A stretch of 64,000 nt of DNA from Roseomonas sp. (GTDB taxonomy: Bacteria; Pseudomonadota; Alphaproteobacteria; Acetobacterales; Acetobacteraceae), in the NCBI GenBank assembly GCA_020249925.1, contig JADCER010000004.1, positions 1 through 64,000 on the forward strand, written 5' to 3'. Position numbers and translations under genes: made by a program. Shown piece after piece: positions 1 through 9,497 of the stretch. Each line of letters starts with the position of its first letter. Position 1 is the stretch's first letter. The notes beneath the pieces were generated by a model. It was not told the origin of the DNA, made no database searches, and saw only the letters and a program-made list of their open reading frames with translations.

Positions 1-225
1 GAGCGCTCTTTCGAGTGCTCTCAGTCATAGCATCATCCACCACAGCCGCCTCCAGCTCACGTCAACGGCGCAAAGGGCACGATCAATAGGTTACGATGCA
101 AGGTGGGGCGCAGACAGCGGTTACAATTTTCTTTCACGTGGTGTACGATATTCGCCCGGCGTATTTGGTCGTGCGGCCAAGTTGCGTGCAGCAGACTAGA
201 TCTTGGGTGAGGAGTTTGCCTGTCG
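1..225. other. window edge, no gene recognised
   Basis: This stretch lies downstream of the HNH gene on the minus strand. A 66-codon open frame on the minus strand (57-257) overlaps the end of the HNH gene and has no recognisable protein character. I see no tRNA fragment, integrase or clear terminator hairpin. The far end of the defence island is therefore probably outside the window. Confidence 0.5.
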
Positions 226-1122
226 TTACGATTTGCGCTGCGGGTTGAGAGCACCATCTAGCGCCGAGTCATGGCTCTTCTCATGATCAAGCTCCTCGGG
301 CGGCGCACAAATTTGAGGCGCGCCTAGACGAGTGAGGGCGGCACGGATTGTTAGCGAATAGGGATGGTCTGGCCGTGACCATCGACGCAACTGCCGAAAG
401 CTTTCATACACTGGTAAACCATCGGCAGCCTCTTCAATTTGGTTGGCAACTGCCAGCGTCTTGGATAAAATATCGAACTGCTCATTAACGTCACGGATCG
501 CTTTCTTGCGGGCTCCAACAAGATTTTCTAGGTTCAATCCCAGGAGTTCGCGGGATCGCTTGAGACGTACCCGCTGCGTTCCAACACAAATCAAGCTCGG
601 AATAATTCGACCATCAGCGCCGACGTCAACTAGCGCCACGTCCTCTTTACAGGTTGGGTCGAGGAGGATTGCTTTTTCTTCTGACTCGCATCGATCGTCC
701 CAAGTTGCCTTCTTGCTTCCTGGGAGTAGCGGGAACCAACTCCCTTTTCCTTCTGTTTCGCCTGACGCATCATTCGTACTCAACCTATTGGAGCGCTGCG
801 CTGAATATCGGAAATTCATCCAATCGAACGCTAGCCACGGGTAACCCTCATCCTTCTGCTCCTCTTCCCGAATGGCTTCGCCTTTTGGCCGAAAGTGATC
901 GACATCAAAAAACGATTGCGGGTCGTTACTTTCAGAATACCAACATTTTCCATAAGACATCTGCGCCAGATATCGGGCGAATGCCCGCCAGATATGGGAT
1001 TTTTTCTTGATGAATGCGATCCGCTGACTTGAAGGGAGCTTCATCAAATCTCCCTGCGCCCGCGCCGCAACCTTAAGTAGCTTCTCCGGGATTTTGGTCG
1101 GATCTCGGCGGACATAGATCAT
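226..1122 (-). CDS. HNH nuclease-like protein, PtuB/TIGR02646-type partner of the adjacent ATPase
   Basis: A 298-residue protein. The HNH core is visible as DVDHFRPKG (residues 73-81, candidate catalytic D75-H76) followed by WLAFDWMNF and a later SNR (N103, N112). In classical TIGR02646/PtuB proteins the fold is held by Cys pairs in patterns such as CxYCE and SCxxCN. Here the sequence reads KCWYSE (C60, S63) and SAQRSN, so most zinc-binding cysteines are absent. The start codon overlaps the stop of the upstream ATPase by four bases (ATGA), which indicates translational coupling. Septu-type ATPase/HNH pairs are known anti-phage systems; that this pair acts as one, cutting nucleic acid when the ATPase senses infection, is inference from the family. 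It is the last gene of the hsdRMS operon. Confidence 0.75.
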   Translation of the reverse strand: MIYVRRDPTKIPEKLLKVAARAQGDLMKLPSSQRIAFIKKKSHIWRAFARYLAQMSYGKCWYSESNDPQSFFDVDHFRPKGEAIREEEQKDEGYPWLAFDWMNFRYSAQRSNRLSTNDASGETEGKGSWFPLLPGSKKATWDDRCESEEKAILLDPTCKEDVALVDVGADGRIIPSLICVGTQRVRLKRSRELLGLNLENLVGARKKAIRDVNEQFDILSKTLAVANQIEEAADGLPVYESFRQLRRWSRPDHPYSLTIRAALTRLGAPQICAPPEELDHEKSHDSALDGALNPQRKS

Positions 1123-2687
1123 GACGCTGAATCTGCCTGTTGAAGGGAACGGAGCAACTGCGTCATTGCTGCATGGCGCGCCTGCAACTCGTCAGGGCCT
1201 AGAGGAGGACGATCAGCGTAAAGTAAGTCGCGCCATGCATGCAGGAAGTCTTGATACAGCGGCTCCCGATCCTCAAACAGGAAGCCGAGGCGGTTTAGCT
1301 GGTCATTTACCGCCAGCAGTTCGATCTCCTGCTCATCTGTTCGATGCGTCAGACTGGCCAATTCGTTTCGGCGATCAACCTTCCGTTGTGTCTCCGCATC
1401 CAGCGTGGTGTTCAGACCAAAAATCTCGGTGAGAGTCGCCGTGAAGCCCATGCCGCGAGGGTCTACGTATGGCGCCGTGGCGGTAACATGTCCCTCTTCG
1501 TTGGAATGCATCACGCGCACTTCAGCCTTCTCAAGGGCGGCAATCGTCAGGGGATTATGTGACGTCAGGATCAGTTGGCAGCGATCAGCATCCGCCTTTG
1601 CCCAATCCCGTATCAGGTCGAGGTAGCGGTGCTGCCAAGCCGGGTTGAGGTGGGTGTCGGGCTCATCAAGTAGAAAAAGTGCCCGCTTACCCCGCGAAAG
1701 GCGAATAAGACCCAATACCATGAGTAACTGTCGTTCACCGTCAGAGAGATCGCCGAAGCTTACTTCGCCGGTAACATCATCGCGCCGAGTCACCCACACG
1801 TCCACAGACCTAATGAGATCTGAGATATCAACGCTCTCCAAAGCCTCGAACATGTCCAGTTCATTTTCGAAAGCTGAAGCAAACTCGCTCAACGCATTGC
1901 CATCGCGGAGAAACACGCAGTGTTGCTGCTCGTCCGTACCTCGGTCCCGATAGTCATCAACGATCCGCTCATTCCTGATGAGCGGATAGAAAGCCACATC
2001 CCTGAGCTTGCGAGCGCACTCGCCAGGTAGGCCTTTAGCCCCCCAGAATTCTTGTGGCAATTTATCTCCCTGTTGAGACTTAACGAACCAAGAAGGTTCT
2101 CGAAAAACGAACAGGGCTGAGTGAAAGCCGGTAATGCCGAGCATATCGGAAAGCTGGGCATTAACTTCATCATCCGGAAACGCAAAGAATGACAGGAGGG
2201 CAAGCACTCCGTGGATTTGGCGACAGTAAAATAGACGCCTCTCCCTGATCGGCGAACTATCAGCCCGCTTCCTTTTCTTACCGATGATAGAGTCGTAATA
2301 GCGTTTCTGGTGCCTATCGAATAGCGCCTCAAACCGGCGACTTGCGCCTGAGTAATATCCAAAAACCTGATCTGGGAAGAGTTCTTTCTTGCGCCGGTCA
2401 AACTCGGCGCGAGACATCGCCGCGCGATCCACGATAATAGTCCAAGCTGCGTCACGCTTCACTAATTTAACCTCATGATTCCCGATGCGGTAATCCAATT
2501 CGCACTGAAAGCGTGGTGCATCACCTAGATCGAAGTCACGAAAGATTGTGGCAATGGCTTCGATTAAATTGGACTTCCCGGAACCGTTCTGCCCGATCAC
2601 AACCGTTGTCAGACGGCCATCGTCAAAATCTATGGTGAAGTCTCGCAAGTTCCGCAGACCGTCTACCCACAAGCGATCGAGGCGCAT
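1119..2687 (-). CDS. AAA/ABC-type ATPase, PtuA-like (Septu-like defence)
   Basis: A 522-residue SMC/RecF-like ATPase. Walker A GQNGSGKS is at residues 32-39, the ABC signature LSDGE near 314-318, Walker B LFLLDEPD near 337-344, and the switch-histidine motif TSHNP near 376-380. The long insertion between Walker A and the signature is typical of overcoming-lysogenisation/PtuA ATPases. I chose the ATG at 2687 because the protein then begins MRLDRLWVDGLRNL, the usual first strand, and the start shares one base with the hsdS stop (TAATG). An in-frame start at 2726 would add 13 residues inside hsdS. The gene is coupled to the HNH gene by a 4-nt overlap. A role as sensor/regulator of the HNH effector is inferred from known PtuAB pairs. 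Confidence 0.8.
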   Translation of the reverse strand: MRLDRLWVDGLRNLRDFTIDFDDGRLTTVVIGQNGSGKSNLIEAIATIFRDFDLGDAPRFQCELDYRIGNHEVKLVKRDAAWTIIVDRAAMSRAEFDRRKKELFPDQVFGYYSGASRRFEALFDRHQKRYYDSIIGKKRKRADSSPIRERRLFYCRQIHGVLALLSFFAFPDDEVNAQLSDMLGITGFHSALFVFREPSWFVKSQQGDKLPQEFWGAKGLPGECARKLRDVAFYPLIRNERIVDDYRDRGTDEQQHCVFLRDGNALSEFASAFENELDMFEALESVDISDLIRSVDVWVTRRDDVTGEVSFGDLSDGERQLLMVLGLIRLSRGKRALFLLDEPDTHLNPAWQHRYLDLIRDWAKADADRCQLILTSHNPLTIAALEKAEVRVMHSNEEGHVTATAPYVDPRGMGFTATLTEIFGLNTTLDAETQRKVDRRNELASLTHRTDEQEIELLAVNDQLNRLGFLFEDREPLYQDFLHAWRDLLYADRPPLGPDELQARHAAMTQLLRSLQQADSAS

Positions 2688-4234
2688 TATGCGGCCTCCA
2701 GCTTGCCGCTTGCATCCTTCACCCAACCCTTCGCGACTTCCTCAGACAGTTGCTTGTAAAAATCAGCAATAGAAAGGTCGGCTGCCTTATAGAGATCCTC
2801 GGCGGTCGCTGTGCTGCCAATCTGGCGAAGGTGGTTCGCGAGGTAGGGCTGCCCTTTTACGTCAGCGTCGGCGCGGTTCTTCGGCACTGCAGGTCCTTTC
2901 ATGCTTGGGGCAACCGAGGCGTTAGTTGCGGGCATCGTCTGCTTACGGGATCGCCCTCGTCCTGCCGTCGCTGGGGTGGAACGCAACCTCTCGAGTTCGA
3001 CTTTAGCGGGTTCATCGTGTGGATCTTGGGGGACCAATTCGCCTCGGAAGGCGCGGGTGAGGATGCTCTGTTCCAGGCGGTCGAGGAGGGCGAGGGCACG
3101 AACCGCTTCTCGCTCAACTGTCTTTGCGGTCCCTTGTGCCTTGTCGATTGTCCGAACGGCGGCAGCCTGCTCATCTGGAGTAGGAACCGGAATTTCGAGC
3201 GCCGCAATATCAGAAGCACGTACCGACGGCACCGAGGTAGCAACCGCAAGCGGTGAAAGGTCAACTGTGAGCATGAAGCGGTGAAGATAAGTTGCGAGGA
3301 CGGCCCTCGCCTTAGGCACCAGGGCCATGCAGTTGTTATCGATGATCAGGGAGCGCGACGTGATGGCACGGCGGTTCAAGCGGAGCCCTTCTCCGATCTT
3401 CGCGAATACCGTTGCTCCAGCTGGAACAGGACGTGCTCGAAGGGTCGTAAGATCAGCCGTATCAAGATAGTTGTTGGCCCGATTCAGAATGCCATCGGCC
3501 TCAGCCACGGCGAGTGAAATGTCACGAACCTTGGCGAAAGGGTAGTCGCCGCGTGTCTTCCCCTGCCACTCCTTGGGGAAGGCATAACCGGCAGCAAGCT
3601 CCGCAACTGCATCGATCCTGACCCTTGGCGCATCGGTATCAAAGGCCTTGGCTAACACCCGTTCGCGATACCGCTTGGCCAGCGGTGCGATGCGTTCGAG
3701 GTCAGCGCGGGCGCGGCGGGTGCGGGCGAAGAGTGCCTCGATCCGCTCCACGATCCGGCGCTGCTCAGCGAGGGGCGGGAGCGGAATCGAGGCAGCTAAG
3801 ACATCGCTGTCTCTAACTGCCGGATAGAGCGTTCCATCCATAGATCTTCCGACTTCCTCGACGAACGCGTTGGAGCTCACGAGACGAAAAAGATAGCCGG
3901 GAAGTACACTCGGTTTCGCGCGGAGAACAGATATTCCGGTAGACGTCAGACACCCTGAATGCGCGACACTGGCGAGCGCAATGTTGCGGAGATATGGGCG
4001 AACCGTGGAAAATAGAACGTCGCCATCCCGGATAACTCGCCGCGCACGGGAGGGTGCATCTTTACCCGAGAAGGTCTTTGGCTCACCAATCCGGAGCGCT
4101 TCATTATCGATCGAACCGATATCGATGTAGCGGAAGACGGCATCGGGTGTGCGCGTCGGATCAGCGACCTCGATCGGCTCCACGAGGTCACCGAGACGCG
4201 CTGACGCCCAGCCCGGCGGCAACTCGTCGATCAC
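2687..4234 (-). CDS. hsdS: type I restriction-modification specificity subunit HsdS
   Basis: A 515-residue DNA-recognition subunit with the expected two half-repeats. Each target-recognition domain is followed by a conserved helical spacer: PLPPLAEQRRIVERIEALFA in the first half and PVPTPDEQAAAVRTIDKAQ in the second, the latter ending in SILTRAFRGELVPQDP. About 110 further residues follow: a Lys/Arg/Pro-rich linker and a compact helical tail (ANHLRQIGSTATAEDLYKAA onward) that looks like a small winged-helix module. Similar tails occur on a subset of HsdS proteins. The recognition sequence cannot be predicted by eye. The start overlaps the hsdM stop by 4 nt and the stop shares one base with the ATPase start. 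Confidence 0.92.
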   Translation of the reverse strand: MIDELPPGWASARLGDLVEPIEVADPTRTPDAVFRYIDIGSIDNEALRIGEPKTFSGKDAPSRARRVIRDGDVLFSTVRPYLRNIALASVAHSGCLTSTGISVLRAKPSVLPGYLFRLVSSNAFVEEVGRSMDGTLYPAVRDSDVLAASIPLPPLAEQRRIVERIEALFARTRRARADLERIAPLAKRYRERVLAKAFDTDAPRVRIDAVAELAAGYAFPKEWQGKTRGDYPFAKVRDISLAVAEADGILNRANNYLDTADLTTLRARPVPAGATVFAKIGEGLRLNRRAITSRSLIIDNNCMALVPKARAVLATYLHRFMLTVDLSPLAVATSVPSVRASDIAALEIPVPTPDEQAAAVRTIDKAQGTAKTVEREAVRALALLDRLEQSILTRAFRGELVPQDPHDEPAKVELERLRSTPATAGRGRSRKQTMPATNASVAPSMKGPAVPKNRADADVKGQPYLANHLRQIGSTATAEDLYKAADLSIADFYKQLSEEVAKGWVKDASGKLEAA

Positions 4235-5691
4235 TCCGCAGCCTCCACCCCCGCCGTATCCGGCGAAAACTCTCCTGCCAGCGCCTCAATCTCCGCCATC
4301 GCCTTCGCCAAATGCACGCGAATGGCGTCCAGAATATCCTCCGGCTCCTCTAGAGAATCCTCCGCCGCCTCATCGCTCGCGCGCAGCCAGGAGATGTCTA
4401 GGTTCTCGCCTCGTGCTGCGATATCCGCGCGGGTGAAGCGCCGCCAACGCCCATCGGCACCCTGGTCCTCGCGCGGGGCAGTGCCATTCGGCTCCACGCC
4501 ATAGGCGGCCTCGAACTCCGCAAAATCCTCGGCACGCAGGGGGCGCGTTTTGCCGTAAGCTGGCTGACCTGCGCGCATGTCATAAACCCACACAGCCTTC
4601 GTGGCGCCCTTGGCTGCCTTGCTGCGTTGCATGAACAGCACGTTGGTCTTCACGCCCTGCGCGTAGAAGATGCCGGTCGGCAGGCGCAGGATGGTGTGGA
4701 GGTCCGCCACCTCCATCATCCAGTGCCGCAAATCCCGCCCAGCGCCATCGGCAAACAGCACATTGTCCGGCAGCACGATGCCGGCCCGGCCACCCGGCTT
4801 CAGCGCGCGTACCATATGCTCCACAAAGGCCAACTGCTTGTTTGATGTGTCGGCGGTGATGGTAAAATCGCTACGCACCGGACGCCCGCCGCCCTTCTTT
4901 GTACCGAAGGGCGGGTTCGAGAGAATAAGGTCCGCTTGGCCCAGCCCTTCGCCATCTGGGCCAAGCGCATCGCCACCCTTCACGCTATCCGGCTCAATAC
5001 CATGCAGCAGCAGATTCATCATCAGTAACCGATGCGCGCCCGGCACAAGCTCCAGCCCAGTGAAGGCGCTTCGGCGCTGAAACTCCTGCTGCGCCTTTGG
5101 CAGCGCGAACAGACCGTCCGAACGCGCCTTGATGTAACGATCGGCGGCGACCAAAAATCCGCCGGTCCCGGCCGCTGGGTCCTGCACCACCTCGCCGGGC
5201 TGTGGCTGCAGCAATCGCACCATGCAGTCGATCAGCGCGCGCGGGGTGAAGTATTGGCCTGCCCCGGATTTCTTCTCGGTAGCATTCTTCTGCAGCAGGC
5301 CCTCATAGAGGTCACCCAGGCCCTCCTCCTTGGCGGAGTACCAATCGAGCTTGTCGATGGCGCCGACCAGTTCACGCAGGTTGGCCGGTTTGCGGAGCGC
5401 CGTCTGCGCATCGGTGAAGATGATCCTGATGCTGGGACTGCCGGTGGTGCCGAGCTTGAGCAGTGTGGTGCGGTAATGAGCGAGCAGCGCTTCGCCTTCG
5501 CGCGAGGTCAACCCGGCCCAGCGGTATTCCTCGGGCAGCAAATTCTCCTTGCCGGTCTCGGCCAACATCTTGAGGAAGAGCAGGTAGGTGAGCTCTGTGA
5601 CGTAGTCCTGATAGGTGATGCCATCATCGCGGAGGATGTTGCACAGCCCCCATAACCGCTGGACAATGTTGCTCGTTACGCCGCCGCTCAT
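4231..5691 (-). CDS. hsdM: type I restriction-modification DNA methyltransferase subunit HsdM
   Basis: A 486-residue N6-adenine methyltransferase subunit. It has an N-terminal helical HsdM_N domain, the SAM-binding motif DPAAGTGGFL at about residues 171-180 and the catalytic NPPF motif at 259-262. QYFTPRALIDCMV just before motif I is typical of type I M subunits. With HsdS it forms the modification complex, and with HsdR the restriction complex. The start overlaps the hsdR stop (ATGA, 5688-5691) and the stop overlaps the hsdS start (4231-4234), so the three genes are translationally coupled. No frameshift or missing catalytic residue is visible. Confidence 0.95.
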   Translation of the reverse strand: MSGGVTSNIVQRLWGLCNILRDDGITYQDYVTELTYLLFLKMLAETGKENLLPEEYRWAGLTSREGEALLAHYRTTLLKLGTTGSPSIRIIFTDAQTALRKPANLRELVGAIDKLDWYSAKEEGLGDLYEGLLQKNATEKKSGAGQYFTPRALIDCMVRLLQPQPGEVVQDPAAGTGGFLVAADRYIKARSDGLFALPKAQQEFQRRSAFTGLELVPGAHRLLMMNLLLHGIEPDSVKGGDALGPDGEGLGQADLILSNPPFGTKKGGGRPVRSDFTITADTSNKQLAFVEHMVRALKPGGRAGIVLPDNVLFADGAGRDLRHWMMEVADLHTILRLPTGIFYAQGVKTNVLFMQRSKAAKGATKAVWVYDMRAGQPAYGKTRPLRAEDFAEFEAAYGVEPNGTAPREDQGADGRWRRFTRADIAARGENLDISWLRASDEAAEDSLEEPEDILDAIRVHLAKAMAEIEALAGEFSPDTAGVEAAE

Positions 5692-8600
5692 GCTGCTGGT
5701 TTCCAGACTTCTTCATTGATATCGCCGAGCAATTCCGCGAGCTGCCCGCCGAAGACCGTGTTGAGGCGTTTCATGCCGCCATTTTGCGCGAAGAGACCCT
5801 CGTCGAGAAGGGCCAGATCGGCGACGCCCATCTCGGATACCAGCTTTCCGATACGATCGAGCCATTGGCGCTGCGGTTGGGTCCAGGCCTTGCGGGCCCG
5901 AAGTCGCGCCATGGCGCGCTCCACCCGGATTGGCCAGGGCTCAAGCGCGTCTCCGAGCGCCGCCTGACGGACGAAGCCGATCAGCCCGGCGGCGATGTCC
6001 TGGTTGCTGGCGTCGCGGTGAGCTGCACGGAGAGCAACCTCGGTAAAATTCGCTTCCTGCAGCGCCATGGCGAGTTCTTTTAGGCTCGCGCGGGTCAGGT
6101 CCCGTGGCCGGGTCAACACAGTCTGCAACGCCGCTAGCGTGTTGCCGTTCTCGCGCAGGAAGGTGGCGAAAGCCGATAGGTAATCCTCAGGCCGGCCGGC
6201 GGTGCCGTAGCCGATGGTGGTCGCGTGGTGGGTGTCGGGGTGGAAAGAGACGGCGAGCGGGATGGGCCGCCCGCCCTCGGGGTTCCAATCGAGGATCATG
6301 CCAAGGCTTGGGCGTGTGCGCACCCAGTTGGCGAGATCCTCGGGCGTTGCGGTCTGGACGCGTGCGAGCGTATCGGCAGGGCTCTCACCTGCGGTGGCCT
6401 CCCAGGCTTCGGCAGCCTTGGGCGAGAGTTTGCCGATCCGGCGGCGGAGGCGGACCAGCAATTGGTCCCGTACCGCGGCGCGGAAGCCGGCGTCCTCGGT
6501 CTCGGCCAGTTCCTTTATAAGCTGTTCGAAGGACAGGTTCGGGTTGACGACGACGGGCTTCATCTCGGTAAAGGCCTGAATGGCGTCGTACTGGCGGACG
6601 GCGTCGAAAACGCGGAAAGTTTCCTTACCGATGGCGTCGCATCGGCGCGTCGCTCGGCCGATCATCTGGTCGTAGAGAATGCGGCTATTCACACGGCGCA
6701 GGAACACAAGGTTGACGATGGAGGGGATATCGACTCCGGTCGTCAGCAGGTCCACGGTGACGGCGACCTTCGGCAGTTCGTCATTGCGGAAGCGTCTGAT
6801 CATCTGGCCGGGCTTGTCGATGACGCCGGTGACCTTCACGACTGCGCCGTCCTCGATGCTGCCATAGGCGGCCGCGAAGGCGTCCTTCAGGGCCTTCACA
6901 ACGATATCGGCATGCGCGTCAGATGCAGCGAAGACCAGCGTCTTGCCAGGTAAGCTGGGGTCGATGTGCTGAGCGAGTTCCTCTGCGACGACGCGGTTGA
7001 ACTCCTGGGTGATGACGCGGCGGTTGAAAGATTCGACCTCAAAGTCGAGGTCGTCGGGTGCGATGGTCAGGTCGATCGACTGCGTGAGGGGGTCGAGCAG
7101 CGGCAGTTCCTCGCCGCGCTGAAAATGGATGCCGGCGACGGAGAGAGCAGTTTCGATCCGAATTGGTGGCTCCTGATCGATGAGGAAGCCGTCAATGACG
7201 GCCTCGCGCAAGCCGTAGGTGAAGACTGGGCGGCCGAAGATCTGTGTGGTGTGCAGCGCCGGCGTGGCGGTAAGGCCGATCTTGACCGCGTCGAAGTGGT
7301 CCAGAACGCGGCGATACTTCGAGACGTAGTCGGCTTCGCTCCGGAAGCCTAGCTCCGCGTCGCCCAGCTCGCGATCGAGTGTATAGCCGCGGTGGCATTC
7401 ATCCACGACGATCAAGTCATAGAGGTCCACGGCCGGCACGTCCTCTGGCGTTTCAGCGAAGAGGATGCGCTTCACCAGGGACTGGATCGTACAGATATGC
7501 ACCTTGGTGGCTTCGTCAGGCGCGACCTCGTTCAGCCCCTTAAGGCCGAAGGTGTCGGCGAAGGTGTTGGCGCCGACGACGCGCGTGGTGCGGAACTCGC
7601 CGCCCGCTTGGTCGCCAAGCGCGGTACGATCCACCACGAAGCAGACGCGCCGGAAGCGTCGGGTTGCCAGCAGCCGATACAGCATGGCGATGGCAAGCTT
7701 GGTCTTGCCTGTGCCGGTGGCCATGGCGAGCAGCAAGCTGCGGCGCTGGTCGTCGGAGAGGGTCTGCTCGACGGCCTCGATAGCGCGGCGCTGGTAGGGT
7801 CGAAGATCGAAGCCAAAATCGAAAGGCTTCTGAGCCAACTCGGCCTGAGCCCGCGTATGGTCCTGGCCAAGCAGGGCAAAGAGGCCTTCCGGCGTGTACC
7901 AATCCGAAAGCGCGCGGCTGTGGTTAGTGGGTGCGCGCGTGTCGCGAAACCAAACGCCGGATTGCGTCTCGATCTGTTTTAGATAGCCACGGCCATTCGC
8001 AGAAAACAGGAAGGGCAGCCGAAATGCGGGCTGTTCGCCCTGGGTATCCGCTGGCCATGGGCCGCCTGGGGGAATCTCGATTCCGGGCTCGGCCAGGAAG
8101 CCCTGAGCGTAGCGACCCGCCTGGCTTACTGCGGCGGCGACGTTCCGATTGCGCCGCTTGGCTTCGACGACCGCCACGCAAGTGAGCCCGACGAAGAGGG
8201 CGTAGTCGGTGGGGCCGCTAGCTGTGGGCCATTCCGCGATGGCCATATTTCGGCCCTTCGCTGGGCGGATGCCAGCTGCATAGCGGAGGGTACGGCTATC
8301 CGCTTCCCATCCGTGGGCGCGAAGCTGCGCGTCGATCCGATCGCGCGTGGAGGCTTCATCTAAGTCGAGTGCCTCGGCGGCATTAAAGGCGGCGATGTTG
8401 ATAGCGTTCTGCGCAGCGACAGGAGCTGCGGCGGCGGCTTGTTGCAGAGCTTCAAGCTCGGCTGCCATTGCCGCTCGCGCTGCTTGCTCCTCCGCAGCCA
8501 GGGTTTCCCAAACTGCTCGATCGGATGCCTCGGCCTGGGCGCGCGCCTGAGCCGCTTCGGCGGCTTCGCGAGCGCGCTCTGCAGCAGATAAGCTTGCATC

Positions 8601-9086
8601 TCGCTCAGCGCGGAGACGCTCGATTTCTGCGCGTAGATCTGCGGTGGCGTCTGCGGGTAGGAGCGGCGGTTGAAATTGGCCGGGCTTAAATTTCGGATCG
8701 CCAAAGGTACGATGAAAGAAAACGGCTAATTGGCGCGCCAGCCGAAGAGCCGCCATGGCTTCAGCATGGTCGCCAAGGTGGCCGTGCGTGGCATCATTGC
8801 CTCTGCGTCTTAGATCGTGAAAGACGTCAAGAACATCGCGGGGGACGGCACCTTCCCGGCGGAGGCGTGTCAGGAGTTCGGCCTGTGTCTCTTCAATTGA
8901 GGCGAAAACTCCGGTTCGGGCGGCAATCTGTTGCGCCAGCATTTCCCCGAACTGGCGTAGCTTCATCAGTGAGGTGACAGGGTCTTCGGGAAAGTATTGC
9001 TCGGCGCGGATAGCAGCCATCGCCATGCCGGCGTCATAACGCGCAAGGAAGCCAAAATTGGCGGATGAAGGCAAGTTAACCGGCAT
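5688..9086 (-). CDS. hsdR: type I restriction enzyme endonuclease/translocase subunit HsdR
   Basis: A 1132-residue motor and nuclease subunit. Domains in order are an N-terminal DUF4145-like helical region (about 1-130), an Ala/Glu/Arg-rich coiled coil (about 150-225), a PD-(D/E)xK nuclease core with D294 and VVEAKR (E308, K310), and an SF2 translocase with Walker A MATGTGKTK near 455 and a DEAD-box variant VVDECHRGY near 560. Helicase motif VI-like DQMIGRATRRCD follows, then the type I R C-terminal domain. The start at 9086 gives MPVNLPSSANFGFLARY, and FxFLA is conserved near the start of homologues; an internal Met about 20 codons later is possible. This is the first gene of the operon, and the AT-rich DNA just upstream is a plausible promoter region. 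Confidence 0.93.
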   Translation of the reverse strand: MPVNLPSSANFGFLARYDAGMAMAAIRAEQYFPEDPVTSLMKLRQFGEMLAQQIAARTGVFASIEETQAELLTRLRREGAVPRDVLDVFHDLRRRGNDATHGHLGDHAEAMAALRLARQLAVFFHRTFGDPKFKPGQFQPPLLPADATADLRAEIERLRAERDASLSAAERAREAAEAAQARAQAEASDRAVWETLAAEEQAARAAMAAELEALQQAAAAAPVAAQNAINIAAFNAAEALDLDEASTRDRIDAQLRAHGWEADSRTLRYAAGIRPAKGRNMAIAEWPTASGPTDYALFVGLTCVAVVEAKRRNRNVAAAVSQAGRYAQGFLAEPGIEIPPGGPWPADTQGEQPAFRLPFLFSANGRGYLKQIETQSGVWFRDTRAPTNHSRALSDWYTPEGLFALLGQDHTRAQAELAQKPFDFGFDLRPYQRRAIEAVEQTLSDDQRRSLLLAMATGTGKTKLAIAMLYRLLATRRFRRVCFVVDRTALGDQAGGEFRTTRVVGANTFADTFGLKGLNEVAPDEATKVHICTIQSLVKRILFAETPEDVPAVDLYDLIVVDECHRGYTLDRELGDAELGFRSEADYVSKYRRVLDHFDAVKIGLTATPALHTTQIFGRPVFTYGLREAVIDGFLIDQEPPIRIETALSVAGIHFQRGEELPLLDPLTQSIDLTIAPDDLDFEVESFNRRVITQEFNRVVAEELAQHIDPSLPGKTLVFAASDAHADIVVKALKDAFAAAYGSIEDGAVVKVTGVIDKPGQMIRRFRNDELPKVAVTVDLLTTGVDIPSIVNLVFLRRVNSRILYDQMIGRATRRCDAIGKETFRVFDAVRQYDAIQAFTEMKPVVVNPNLSFEQLIKELAETEDAGFRAAVRDQLLVRLRRRIGKLSPKAAEAWEATAGESPADTLARVQTATPEDLANWVRTRPSLGMILDWNPEGGRPIPLAVSFHPDTHHATTIGYGTAGRPEDYLSAFATFLRENGNTLAALQTVLTRPRDLTRASLKELAMALQEANFTEVALRAAHRDASNQDIAAGLIGFVRQAALGDALEPWPIRVERAMARLRARKAWTQPQRQWLDRIGKLVSEMGVADLALLDEGLFAQNGGMKRLNTVFGGQLAELLGDINEEVWKPAA

Positions 9087-9497
9087 GGGGGGACTTTATT
9101 GAATAAATATACGGGTTTGCAATTAAGTGTTTTGAAGGCTCGTTTATTCTTCGGTGTGGCGCCAGTTAGTGAGGCTTCTGAAACCCGGGATGGCCTTGAA
9201 AGAGTTCAGGCGGGGGACAGCCGAACCGAGTTTTTCGCTAATTCAGTACGGATCCCTAGGCAAGTGTTCTGCCAACCACGCCACATTTCCGGTATACGAA
9301 AATATCGCTTTTTCAACAGCTTATGACCTCCGTACTAAATCGGCCAAGTCAACAGGTTCGGAGAGAAACGGCCCTCGGAGAGCGAATTTTGGGCTGTTCC
9401 GGGCTTGGCCGGTCAATAGGTTTACCCCCAAAACCCCAGGAATCCTGCCAAAGAGCGGGAGGATCGGGTGGGGGGAGAGCGAGTGTCGTGTAGGGAA
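9087..9497. other. intergenic junction between defence island and tRNA-Glu
   Basis: No convincing gene. The 80 bp next to hsdR are markedly AT-rich, in contrast to the flanking chromosome, and probably hold the hsdR promoter on the minus strand, although I cannot pick convincing -35/-10 boxes. The part nearer the tRNA holds G-rich and C-rich runs. I did not find a second copy of the tRNA 3' end here or elsewhere in the window by eye, so an attachment-site duplication is not demonstrated. Confidence 0.4.

Noticed and set aside
9087-9497. Attachment-site (attL/attR) duplication of the tRNA-Glu 3' end
   Set aside because: No second copy of the tRNA 3' sequence was found by eye in the window, so no att site is claimed.
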